Below, piece after piece: positions 28,301 to 37,959 of a DNA stretch of 60,000 nucleotides; positions within the stretch are counted from its first letter, which is position 1; each line of letters opens with the position of its first letter. The translations under genes and the position numbers were made by a program. The notes beneath the pieces are model-generated. The model saw only the letters and a program-made list of their open reading frames with translations. It did not search any database and was not told the origin of the DNA. The DNA is taken from NCBI GenBank assembly GCA_914767715.1, contig OU612066.1:15073001-15133000 (forward strand), in the 5' to 3' direction. The stretch is from Membranipora membranacea (lineage: Eukaryota > Bryozoa > Gymnolaemata > Cheilostomatida > Membraniporidae).

Positions 28301-30295
28301 AGTTCCATTTTCTTTTGTTAATTATGTTTTTCTTGTCTTTTCAACAGAGTGAGGAGCCTATTTACGTTGATCCGCCCCCTGTGCCTGTTAAACTATACGA
28401 TGTGGATGTGGAGGTGTCCACGGAAGGCGGGGCTAAAGGAGCAGAGGGTGGAGAGAGCGGGGCTGTCGGGGGTGTAGTACTGAGAGGGGCGGTGGCAGTA
28501 GACGAGAATGCACAGGATAGCGGAAGTGGATATTATACTGTAACTAATGAAGGACCTGGTCCGAACATGGTCACTAATCCACACCCTGAACTACCAGGTA
28601 TGTGGGGAAATAATACCAGGGACGCTGCTATTCAATCAGGGCCACAATAAAAACTGTTCAATGGCCTGGTTTTGAATGGGAATATAAAACATCCAAAACC
28701 TTGGTTAAGGCCATCGCCCAGACAAGAATTTACTCCCTGGTGGCAACCTTGTTATACCGGCGTGGCTATGCCATGCCCATCATATCTACAAACTCTTGAT
28801 AAAATATCAACCATAGCCTTGATCATAAGCAAGTATTATTAAGTATATGTTATGTCAGTATTTCTCCTTTTTAAAACATGTTTTTGGGAAAAGCAACGTT
28901 TGTATGTTAGTACCACATACTCTCTGTAGGATGTGAACTCACCTTATTCTACTACCTACACCATCGTATCTTTTATGTCATATTACTCTGGTTTTTTTAT
29001 AGAGAGTTATGAGATCCTGACAGCGAGAGAGTCTATAGCCTCAGTGAGAGCTCGTACTCAGGCTCCTCCAGAGGAAGAGGATTACTATGAATCTGTCGAG
29101 GATGATGTAAGTTTGTTATCAGTTTTTATCTAGATGAAGTTTGATCCATTCGGCTGTATTCAGGGTTGCTACTTCTCCACTGGTCATGCCATCACTTGCC
29201 GGATGTGACCAGTGGATGGGAGCAACTCCGAGTGAAGGTAAATGAATCAAACTTGATGTAGTTGTTACCTAAGGCTGGATCTTAACTAATTTTGATTCAT
29301 TTTAGCTGCATCTGGAATTGCTCCCCTTCAACGGGTCACTTATGCCTGTCTATGATTGGGAATGTTCGTCATAACCATTCATCATTGTAATTAGAATTAT
29401 AACCAACTCCAACTTGAAAGGATATTTGTAAATATAAAAAACCATCATTATTTAATTCTTCTCCAACTTCCCTGGTGGCAGTCCATCATACTGCCTAGAT
29501 AATTTTTATAACAAGTTTATTTTGACCTAAACTTGATTCCCTGACCATTTCTCGTTCTATCAATTTCAGAAAGGGGAATTTGCCGGAGGTCTCTCACCCC
29601 CACAAGATAGTGCGGGAAAATATGATGGTGGCGCTGGTAGCACTAATGAACTGTACGCTGAAATAGATCCTGACACAATGGCACGAAATAATCAAAACAG
29701 CAATGAGCAAACGGAATCAACACACGCCTCATACAAAGAAGAACTTTACGCAGAGATAGACACTCCTAACAGTGGTGCAACGGTGAAGCCTAAAAACAGC
29801 CCAGCAATACAAAGCTCACCAGGCGGTGCTACTGCTGTGGCAAGGAATTCAAAAGGAGAGCCGGTTGACTCTGCTGGCTATGCCATAGTTAAGGAAGCTG
29901 CATCGCCCGTAACAGTGCCTTCAACAGTTGACGATGAGGAAGATTATGCAGAATGTGATCCTATCCCTCAGAGTGGCGGGGCGTCTGCCGCAAAACCCAC
30001 CATCGTTGATGATAGTGTAACAGGAAGCGACTCTGGCTACGCAACAGTTACATTCAATGGAACAAAATCCAAGACTACCAATGTAAGTCAAAAGCCGCCT
30101 GAGCCGCCTGCGACCCCTCACCCAATATCACCCCCTCCAATGGCCTCTGGGGGCGCGGCTGCTAACGATGATAGGCCTTTCCAGAAATACACCAAGAAAA
30201 AAGAGCATCTCTATCAGGAAATAGATGAAGTGAGAATGGACCCAAATCAGCCAGATAAGAAAAAGAAGAAAGATAAAGATAAGGATAAAAAATAG
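22373..30295 (+). CDS. Single-pass transmembrane tyrosine-motif adaptor (LAT/PAG-like organisation), 10 exons, 691 aa
   Basis: Exons 22,373-22,461, 23,029-23,143, 23,588-23,759, 24,370-24,514, 25,830-26,016, 26,916-27,101, 27,765-27,863, 28,348-28,597, 29,003-29,110 and 29,571-30,295 join in frame to 691 codons. Residues 4-24 form a membrane helix at the extreme N-terminus with almost no outer domain and a juxtamembrane Cys (LC-ADAKDK), a possible acylation site. The rest is a low-complexity cytoplasmic tail, basic near the membrane, with about 12 YxxL/V/I motifs: YEEV (91), YDQL (204), YSSV (267), YSKV (303), YYTV (393), YEIL (417), YESV (443), YAEI (479 and 510), YAIV (554), YATV (607), YQEI (665). 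It also has IYVDPPPVPV, a PPEPPATPHP proline segment and a lysine-rich C-terminus. There is no kinase or other enzyme domain. By analogy with LAT, NTAL and PAG it should recruit SH2/SH3 proteins after tyrosine phosphorylation; orthology is not claimed. Confidence 0.75.
23195..23254. mobile_element. GC-rich mini-element, family C, in adaptor intron 2
   Basis: The core 23,203-23,246 (poly-G, then AAAGTCTGGGGGGCTCAGAC and TAG) is flanked by TTATTGCT at 23,195-23,202 and 23,247-23,254, a perfect 8-bp target duplication. Confidence 0.8.
24599..24650. mobile_element. GC-rich mini-element, family C (reverse orientation), adaptor intron 4
   Basis: CTAGTCTTAGCCCCCAAGAC followed by TCTTGCCCAGTCTGACGG is the reverse complement of the family C core. 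Target duplication not clear. Confidence 0.65.
25627..25704. mobile_element. Foldback element, family D, adaptor intron 4
   Basis: Starts TAGCCTTGTCGCGCAGCCAC and ends with GGCGTGGCTGCC.GGCGTGGGACGAC, an imperfect reverse complement. Related copies lie at 31,165 and 33,220. Confidence 0.55.
28150..28280. mobile_element. MITE family A, copy 1 (adaptor intron 7)
   Basis: Diverged foldback. The left arm TTTGTTCCAGCTTGCCTGCA is mirrored by TGAATACAGGCAAACTTGAT on the right, with a GATCAG/TTATCAGTGG centre. It belongs to the five-copy family at 29,131, 38,961, 50,011 and 56,521. Confidence 0.65.
29131..29261. mobile_element. MITE family A, copy 2 (adaptor intron 9)
   Basis: Left arm TAGATGAAGTTTGATCCATT and GGTTGCT..CTCCACTGGTCA; right arm GTGACCAGTGGATGGGAGCA and AATCAAACTTGATGTAG. 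The copy begins just 20 bases after the exon 9 donor. Confidence 0.75.
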
Positions 30296-31164
30296 TGATG
30301 TTTACAGGCTCAGGAGTTGTCTCCTTTTTTATATCAAGAGGACAACTCCTTACATACATCGGATAATCACTGCCTTATCTTATATCAGCGAGGGTGGAAG
30401 GGTGACCTGCCCTCCCTGCTTAACTAAATGATAAATGCCATCATGGTTGGAAATACTCTTATGTGGCCAAAATATCTCAACATGTTCCTGTTCTTGATAG
30501 TTCCTGGAGACTTGCCATCAGACTTGTATTTACCTACTCTCCGCTTGTTGTTATATATGATTTACTACCATCACTTTCTATCTATATTTTATACGGCCTG
30601 TTATTTATTAGCGCTTCCAGAAGCCTAAGCTGACTTTGCCATCGTTTTTCTGGCACGTCATCCAATCATTTCTTTGAGCTTTACTCTCTAACTTCCTGTG
30701 AAATTGTGTCAAAAGACATTTAGAGATTAATTTTCTATGCTTCCTTTAATTTGAAGGTAGTTTGTTGTTATGGTGCATATCTTTTTTGTTGCCAAATCCT
30801 TCACGAGGAATCAATTTAACATGTTCTGATATAAGTGGAAAGTAGCCGAATGAGCTCTGAGATTTGTGCTTCCCGTGTTGTATTTTGTCTTCGGTATAGA
30901 GATGGTCACTCCTGTGGTTTGTAAAGAAAATATTATCTCAGGTTTTTTATGTATCTATCCATATCTTCAGAATAGTTAGAATGATCACCACGCACCAGGG
31001 CGATCCATAGTTGATTTTGTACTGTTGCCATATTAGCATGACCATAATGACAATTTTGTAAATTCCTATCAGATTCTATATGTTTTGTAACGTTGCTTCT
31101 TACTTTCTCACTTTAAATAAATAATTAGAGAAAATCTATCGTTAGCGTTGAAACCCTTTCGGTA

Positions 31165-31270
31165 TAGCCTCGTCACGCGGCTACTTCTTTGGGTTTTGGG
31201 AGCCATGTGACAAGGCCATAGACCTACTAATAATTAAGGTTTATTATTGGTAGGTCTATGGACAAGGCTA
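31165..31270. mobile_element. Foldback element, family D, with nested 44-bp palindrome
   Basis: Outer element starts TAGCCTCGTCACGCGGCTAC and ends in GTGACAAGGCTA. It is interrupted at 31,217-31,260 by a near-perfect palindrome (CATAGACCTACTAATAA and its mirror TTATTGGTAGGTCTATG). The palindrome is flanked on both sides by GACAAGGC (31,209-31,216 and 31,261-31,268), an 8-bp target duplication. Confidence 0.75.
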
Positions 31271-31571
31271 CTTTTGGTAGCTGTGCACAATTACACAGTC
31301 TGGTCTTGTCTAGTCTATGTATGCATGCATGTACCACATGGGTCATATGTAGATCTATTTAGAGAAAGCTCCTACAAGCCAGTGATATCAGGCTCCTGAT
31401 GCATGTCCCTTTAATTAACCACACCCTCAACTCCTGCTGAAACCACAACTAAGTATCTATCCTAGTTTGATGTAATATCCAACTATCTATGATACTCAAT
31501 ACAGTGTTGGGTCAAACTGAAATGCAATTTTATTGATCATAGCAGTGAGAGGTCTGAACCATTAACAGAAT

Positions 31572-31610
31572 AATGCCCCGGACAGTAGGCAAGAGTCTGG
31601 GGGCTCACGG
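31572..31610. mobile_element. GC-rich mini-element, family C
   Basis: GCCCCGGACAGTAGGCAAGA followed by GTCTGGGGGCTCA. A short GAATA repeat lies on either side. It sits 14 bases from the stop codon of the minus-strand gene. Confidence 0.6.
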
Positions 31611-31623
31611 AATACCAACTTCT

Positions 31624-34600
31624 TCAACTCTGGTACCGATTATCCATGATAGTACTATAATCCACTAGCTCAGCTTTGCTGTAGCTTTTACCCACAGTCG
31701 TGAATGTCGAGGACTCTATGGCCGAGGACAGGTACGGATGTAAACTTTTATGACCGTAAGTAAGTATGAAGTCACTAACTTCCTTTCTCTGCTCCTCCCT
31801 GGCTCTTTGAGAGTTCTCAGAGCCACACCTCAGCTCTGTGTCTATTTTTGATTCATTGTTTGAGCTTTTAGCACCATTGGTCTGTTTTCTGTTATCCAAT
31901 ATAATATCTTTGCTCGCAGCACCATTGGCTTTTGAAATGTTCTTAGCTTTGAGTATGTGATTCCTTGGTAACCCTTTGTCATTGCTTGGTGCTGAAGGCA
32001 CTGATGGTGCTGATGGCTTTAAGTTTAAAGCGTTGAACCGCTTCTGGTTCATAGTCTGTTTTGCTGAGTGGTTGACATCGTGGTAATTCCCTGTTTTATT
32101 GATTGACGAGTTTGCCATTGCTCTCATTTTTAGTGGCAGCAGTTGTGTCTTTTGTCTTTCTAGCATAGTTCTAACCATCGGGTGTTTTGCGTCTACGTGG
32201 TTCTGGACTGTAATCTTATGGTGCGTTTGGGGCCTGTATGTATCAGGGGGCACTCGATAGTTTATAATAGAGGCAGCCGTCATATCAGTCAGTGTATTGT
32301 TATAGCTTTCACCTCCCGCTGACCGAGAAGTGATGAGAGGAAACCTGTTTGCACTGCTCTGAGTTTGGGCAGCCATAGGTGTATAGTTTGTACGTTTTAG
32401 CCCGTTTCTACTGAGGAAGAATGTGTTGAGCTGCTTTAGCAGAGGTATTTTTGGGGCATTTGTTGACAAAAGCTCTTCAGAATCCTACAAATAGACATAG
32501 ATTTAAACCTTGAGACATGCTCTCACTCACTTTGTAGATGTCAATGCACTCACTATCCAATTATACTCAGCACATGATCCTATTTGTGAGGTCAGTTTAT
32601 TCAAATTTTCCAATTAGAGAGTTAATTCCAGATTTAATTATTCTGTTGATTTCTGAGTAAGGTACAAAGCATTCCCTCATGAAATAAAACTTGTTACCTA
32701 GCACGCCAGGGTTGAAGTAGGGTACGAACTAAACATATCACATTATGTAGTACTCCGCTAGCCAGTTTTGGTTCAATCTATTTCTTTAACTGGGAATGGA
32801 AAATAGGACCACCTATAGCTTCAAATTGTAATAAAAACTCCTTCAACCTTCATGAACTGCTGTGTAAATTTTGATTAAAAAGAAAAAATCTTGGAACAAG
32901 TGGTCACAGTGTACCTCATTTTCATCATAGACGGCATCTTTGACTGAGTCGACTCTTCCATATTCTTTACCAAGACCTGGTGCCGCTCTCATCATAATAG
33001 CTTCTAATTCTGTGTCGCCATTCTCATCTCCAGGATAAACAGTCCGGCTACTTCTGGCACTGTTTGCTGGTGTAGCAGTGTCCGCATCATCTTTTAGATC
33101 TTCCTCCTGCCTGCTGTATACAAAACAAAGACAGCTTAATATAACCAGTTTTTGGAGAGAGATTGTACCACCTACCATCTGCGACTATATATATAATATA
33201 CCTTTTAATACTCTGACTGAAGCCTCGCCATGCGGCCACTTTTTTGTTTTAACTAAACAAAGGGAGTGACCGTGCAACAAGGCTAGCATACTATTAATAA
33301 CAGTTGACCCAAACATTTAGTGCAAATTATGGCTAGGTTCAACTGCTTTTCATGAGGATAAAAATATTGTATTTATATTATTCATAAAGATTAAATATTC
33401 TGGATGCATGGCAGTTAAAAAGTTTTCCCTTTCTATGATGCCACACATGAGGTTCAATAAAAGCAGAGGAGAATTGATTGTGCGTGCTGCTGACAGATTC
33501 ATAGATCTGCAGAAAATTTTGTACCAAACCAACCAAAGTGATCAGCATTATTCAATCACTCAAGCCGTTGTGTTTCAAACAAACAGGCATGAGCCAGCTG
33601 CAAATAATGCCAGAAAATTAATCAGGAAGGCTTTGAATTACAAACTATCAAAATAACTGTGTGATTTTGTGAGTTTGTATAACTATTATTACTTATTTTC
33701 TATGTGCATTACTTTAGTCAGCATATGCAAGGTTTTCTCCGAATATTAGCAAAGTACTCCAACCTATTTTTTCGCAACACCGTATAGTGTTAGTGATAGA
33801 ATAAAAAATCAATCAATCAATTGTCAATTGCTGTGATTAACGAGATAGGAACGAGATTGGGTACCTTGATGGATATGTGCATCTTGAACGAAAAATTTGA
33901 TAATGAGTTTGCCTCATTGAGGTATGGAAAATTCTATTCAAAGGGATTCTGAAGATAAATGCCTTGCTGATTCTTATTTGAGCCCCCAGACTCTTGCTCC
34001 CGGCCTGATGGCCCCCTGGCTAATTGAGAGATTACCCAGACTCACTCAACATTGAGCAGCTTTAAAATATTCACTGTCACAATGACGCATATCATGATAT
34101 TGATGGTATGGATGCAGCAAACGCTCTCAAATTCGGCTTGATTGCTATGTATTCATACGCATAATTGATATGATATGTTTAATATTGAATTAAGTTCAAA
34201 GTTTTATTATAATAACAGTAATTTAAATTGATTTGAAAGCATGAAACACTAAACCTTAAGTGATTCCTTGAGCCAACAAACTTAGACAAAGTCATCTTGT
34301 TCTAACTACGTGTTCTACCCAAAACATCTCAGTATATAGATGTAAATATTCTGCTGTGAAATAAAGAATGATGTCCAAGTACGAGTCGTGGCGTCTTTGT
34401 TTATGCCTTCCAGAAATTGAGACCATATTCACTGCTGTCCACATATACAGATATAGACACATATTACAGATGTGTTTATGTGTCTCATGGTTTGTTGTAA
34501 AGATGCAACAGGTTTTAGATTAAACTGACACGGCAGCAACATCACAGGTCTTAGCAGGTTTACTTTACTCGCACTTTACATAGATAAAATGAAGTTATTA

Positions 34601-35408
34601 TAAATGCAGGATGATTTGGGAGGATAGCAAAGCTAAGATTAGATTTTAGTTTTAACACTCACCTTGCAATAGACAAGATAGGAGATTCTAACCCTCCAGT
34701 TGTACCAGGTATCTCCTGAATATCCAGTTTATATTGCGGCTTGGTGATATCTCTGACAGGTAACCGCATACTATAACTGTGAATAAGGATTTATCGCCAG
34801 CTTGACATACAGAGTTTGCATCCAAATAAAATAGATCAGAACGCAAAATAAATATGATGGACGGACTTGAAGTGTAAAAGATCTTGTCGGTCCTCTCAAG
34901 ATAGTTCCAAACATTGTACAGGCATATCTAGACAAAATGGAGAAAACACATCAAACTCTCTTGGTATTTATTTGAGAGCTAACTCAATTCTCTGCTATGC
35001 TGCTGGTTGTGGCATTCATTGCCACTGTTGATAATGGAATGCCACTATGGAATGCCACTAATAACGACTTAAACTAACATACCTCGGATGATTAGCAGCT
35101 TTGTACGTCTTATAAGGATTAGGTCGCCACTTCTTGTGGGTCCGGTTAGCGATAGAGAACATATCGGAGTAGTCCTCCATGTACATACTAATATCCTCAT
35201 AGTGTACAAACTTATATTTGTCATCTAAAGTCTCATATCCATATCTGCTTTTAGTATTCCATTTTGCATTCTTGCCTTTTGCACTTGCAGCTTCTTTCTG
35301 CGATTGTCTTGCTGTACGCTTTGCCTCAAAATCTTCCCAGGCTGTAATAGGCATGTTCTTGTGCGCCTGGATGAGCCCGCAGTAACATTTCTCAATCTTC
35401 TCATCCAT
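31624..35408 (-). CDS. Tyrosine-rich protein of unknown function, 4 exons, 499 aa
   Basis: Minus-strand exons 35,408-35,083, 34,776-34,663, 33,113-32,915 and 32,484-31,624 join in frame to 499 codons. The start has a strong context (AAAGCCATGG). The N-terminal 116 residues are charged and aromatic (RYGYETLDDKYKFVHYEDIS, then MYMEDYSDMF and THKKWRPNPYKTY), which looks like a small conserved module. The third exon has VYPGDENGD, EYGRVDSV and VYDENEDSEE. The long last exon is Ser/Asn/Lys-rich and probably disordered, with SAPSVPSAPS. There is no signal peptide, membrane segment or enzyme motif. It converges on the adaptor gene. I do not recognise the family; its tyrosines in acidic settings could be phosphosites, but that is inference. 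Confidence 0.75.
33220..33285. mobile_element. Foldback element, family D (uninterrupted copy)
   Basis: AAGCCTCGCCATGCGGCCAC at the left and GTGACCGTGCAACAAGGCTA at the right form an imperfect inverted pair around a TTTTTGTTTTAACTAAACAA centre. It lies just upstream of exon 3 in the minus-strand gene (intron 2). Confidence 0.65.
33395..33835 (+). mobile_element. Non-LTR retrotransposon 3' end with short (TCAA)n tail
   Basis: An 82-codon open frame (ends NNARKLIRKALNYKLSK) is followed by an untranslated stretch ending GTTAGTGATAGAAT then TCAATCAATCAA. The same GTTAGTGATAGAAT ending precedes the tail at 16,620-16,640, so the two share a 3' end even though the coding parts differ. It lies antisense within intron 2 of the minus-strand gene. 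Confidence 0.55.
33979..34020. mobile_element. GC-rich mini-element, family C (reverse orientation)
   Basis: GAGCCCCCAGACTCTTGCTC followed by CCGGCCTGATGGCCCCC is the reverse complement of the family C core. It lies in intron 2 of the minus-strand gene. Confidence 0.6.
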
Positions 35409-36922
35409 GGCTTTGTAGGCTTAGCTCTTGAATAAACTGGCTGCTTCTGTTTGATTTACTAGCCAGTGCGTTAGTCCTCAGGTCAATGATGACATTGAGT
35501 GCTGTTCTATTTAAAAATAAAAGCTGCTGACTTTAATTATTCATACCCAATAGCTATAGTTGATCAAGTGATCAGACCAGGTAGCTGTGAAAATTGACAC
35601 TGACATTAAACATTCATGGACAAAGCCCCTGGTGTGAAGCGCTATAATTATTTCCCTCAACTACGATGGCATGTTTTGGTATATATACAGCATACATGAC
35701 ATGTATACTGGTTAGATTTTACAACAGTTAGGAGCACCTAGCAGCATAAAATACAAAACAACCTGGTATAAGGAGATTATGGTTGGAACATCTTCCTATC
35801 ATCGTGTATTACCAAAAGTTTGATATCAAAGAAGTGTTAAAGATCATTTAATTTAGTCAAGAGAGAGCACAGATACCGGTTTATAGTTCTTACCCATAGA
35901 CTTAATATTATTATGTCCATGGTCTTACCTTTTGACGCAGGATGGTTGGATGGGGAGTGGAGCAGTATTTTTCACATAACTTTCTGAGTGTAGACCTTGT
36001 AGACTTTGTCTCACAGCTGCATCAAATGGGCAATGATTGGGATACAATGCTGGTTAGTAACAAGCCAATTCATGACTAGTGATTCCGTTCAATCCAAGTT
36101 TAATTATCCATAAATAAGGGTCGGCATCGGCGAAGAGGTCTATACCCATAACATGTAATAAAGTCTGATTGTTTCAAATTTTTCATTAAGTGCTTTGTTG
36201 ATTTTACACTTATAAATGGTAACAGAATAAAAGCTACTCTTGTGGGCTTAATGCGATTCAGAGACGGCTTCATTGAATTTCAAATGTATTTAGTGCAATG
36301 CATTATTCATTGTTCTGCTGTGTTTTGTTCGGAGATCTATCAAGTATTCGGTGATTATGTAAGCAGTAATAAGATTAGCAGGTTCATTTGATTCTATGTA
36401 AACATCTGATTCCGCATTGGGAAGTTCAAGGAATTCTTCACTTTTCATCCTTTTCTCTATAATACTATTAAATTTTAAAATCAAAATATTTTGTCAATTT
36501 AACATACCACTGTTACAAACTAACCCCTGCATCAATGTCGCCAAACGGCTTGTAGAGTCTGGGATAACCTAGATATATACGCAAAACCAATTTTGCTCGA
36601 CTGCTCAATAATCACTATTTCATTTGGCGTTGATGAAAGTTTAGACTCATCAATTACTTTGCCTTTAGTTACCTCATATGCAGGGCTATGGTTATCAGCC
36701 TGACCTGCTGATGACAGTTCACTATTTATCATTCTCATGCTCCATTCTGCTTCTGTTCTGCAACAAATCAAACTGTGTGTGGCCTGCGGGTATTTGTAAA
36801 CAGGGGAATATTTCCAAAGAACTATTTAATCACCTTGCTTCCTGTGGAGTTGTCTGCTTATTATCCAAGAGGAGACAACTATTGCATTGTTTCGCGCAGA
36901 ATATGCTAAATATGTGTGTATA
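35409..36922. other. Upstream region; possible unassigned minus-strand exons
   Basis: Two minus-strand open stretches, 36,771-36,532 (after a TTGTTGCAG acceptor; SPAYEVTKGKV) and 36,484-36,290 (EEFLELPNAESDVYIESNEP), look weakly coding and carry tyrosine motifs. I could not join them in a supported model. The promoter of the 499-aa gene must lie nearby. Confidence 0.25.
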
Positions 36923-37959
36923 CTAGAACAAGTATGTTCCCTCTGTGGTGGCGGAGGGATATTGCAGGTATTCGAACATTTGCAATATCCCTCCGCTCCG
37001 CCATCACAGAGGGAACATATTCAGTAATCGCAGATAACAAACAATATCAATTAATAACTTACTCTCAGATACACTCATTACCAACACTGGCACCCCACAA
37101 GGATTTGTACTAAGTCCTCTATTATTTTCATTATATACTGATGGAATTAGATCTAGATGTCAGAAATTTCATGTTTTAAAATATGCGGATGATACTTGTT
37201 TGATTGGACTCATAGGTAATTCCTCTAATTTAGATTGTTATTTTTCTGAATGCTCAGATCTGGACCTCCTTTTAAACGCAGGCAAAACTAAAGAAATGCT
37301 ATTTTCAACTAAACATGAAAGACCTGTCAGCCCTAGCCTCTTACTTAATGGATCAGTTATTTCTTTCTGTGAGACTACTAAATATCTTGGTGTTGAGATT
37401 GACCAGAAGCTTAGATTTGAAGCCCACATCCAAAATGTTGTTCATAAGGCAAATCAAAGAATATATATAATTAAAAACTTTCTGTATTTGAGTACCAAGC
37501 CACTAGCATGCATGCTTTTCAAAAGTTTTATTGTTTCACTTATAATGTATTGTCTACCAGTCCTCTATCCTGCCAATTATCAACGAGATAGGAAGGAAAT
37601 GCGCAAAATATTTAAAGATGCTTCCTCGCTTGGATTACAACTGAATTATGATCTCGACACTCTAGTTAACACTCATTTAAAAAATCGTGTAATGCTGATA
37701 TTCACTGATGACCAACACTTTATCCAGAGCTACCTCGAACGATGCCCCTCAGGTCTTCTTAGACACCCTAAATACCGCACTGCCTGGAGCAAAGACTGCT
37801 TTTTGAGACACAGTGCATTTCAATTTCTTAACTACTTTTTAATAATACTATTTTTGCATGCGAAGCAACTTCATTATTTTTTAGCAGAGTACGTGTACCA
37901 GCAAACAAATCAATACAAATCAATCAATCAATCAATCAATACTTGTTCTAGGTGTCTAC
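36916..37959. mobile_element. Foldback MITE (family B) split by a later retrotransposon
   Basis: Left end TAGAACAAGTATGTTCCCTC starts at 36,924. The right arm at 36,981-37,019 mirrors it (TGCAATATCCCTCCGC, then CCATCACAGAGGGAACATA), but the final CTTGTTCTAG appears only at 37,942-37,951. The 13-bp ends CTAGAACAAGTAT and ATACTTGTTCTAG match exactly. Flanks are GTGTATAC (36,916-36,923) and GTGTCTAC (37,952-37,959), an 8-bp duplication with one mismatch. Confidence 0.8.
37020..37940 (+). mobile_element. 5'-truncated non-LTR retrotransposon (CR1/L2-like)
   Basis: Open reading from about 37,081 shows reverse transcriptase motifs TGTPQGFVLSPLLFSLYTDG and KYADDTCLIG, then TKYLGVEIDQKLRFEAHIQN, SFIVSLIMYCLPVLYP, and the C-terminal CPSGLLRHPKYRTAWSKDCF. 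It ends in a short (TCAA)n. It is the best-preserved copy of the family also seen at 16,074. The YADD catalytic motif is present, but the endonuclease and the N-terminal half of the polymerase are missing, so it cannot move by itself. Confidence 0.88.

Larger units (their letters stand above)
30296..31623. other. Intergenic between convergent genes; 3' UTRs
   Basis: The adaptor ends at 30,295 and the next minus-strand gene ends at 31,624. An AATAAA at 31,116-31,121 is a candidate polyadenylation signal for the adaptor. The rest holds a family D element with a nested palindrome and a family C mini-element. No gene seen. Confidence 0.5.
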
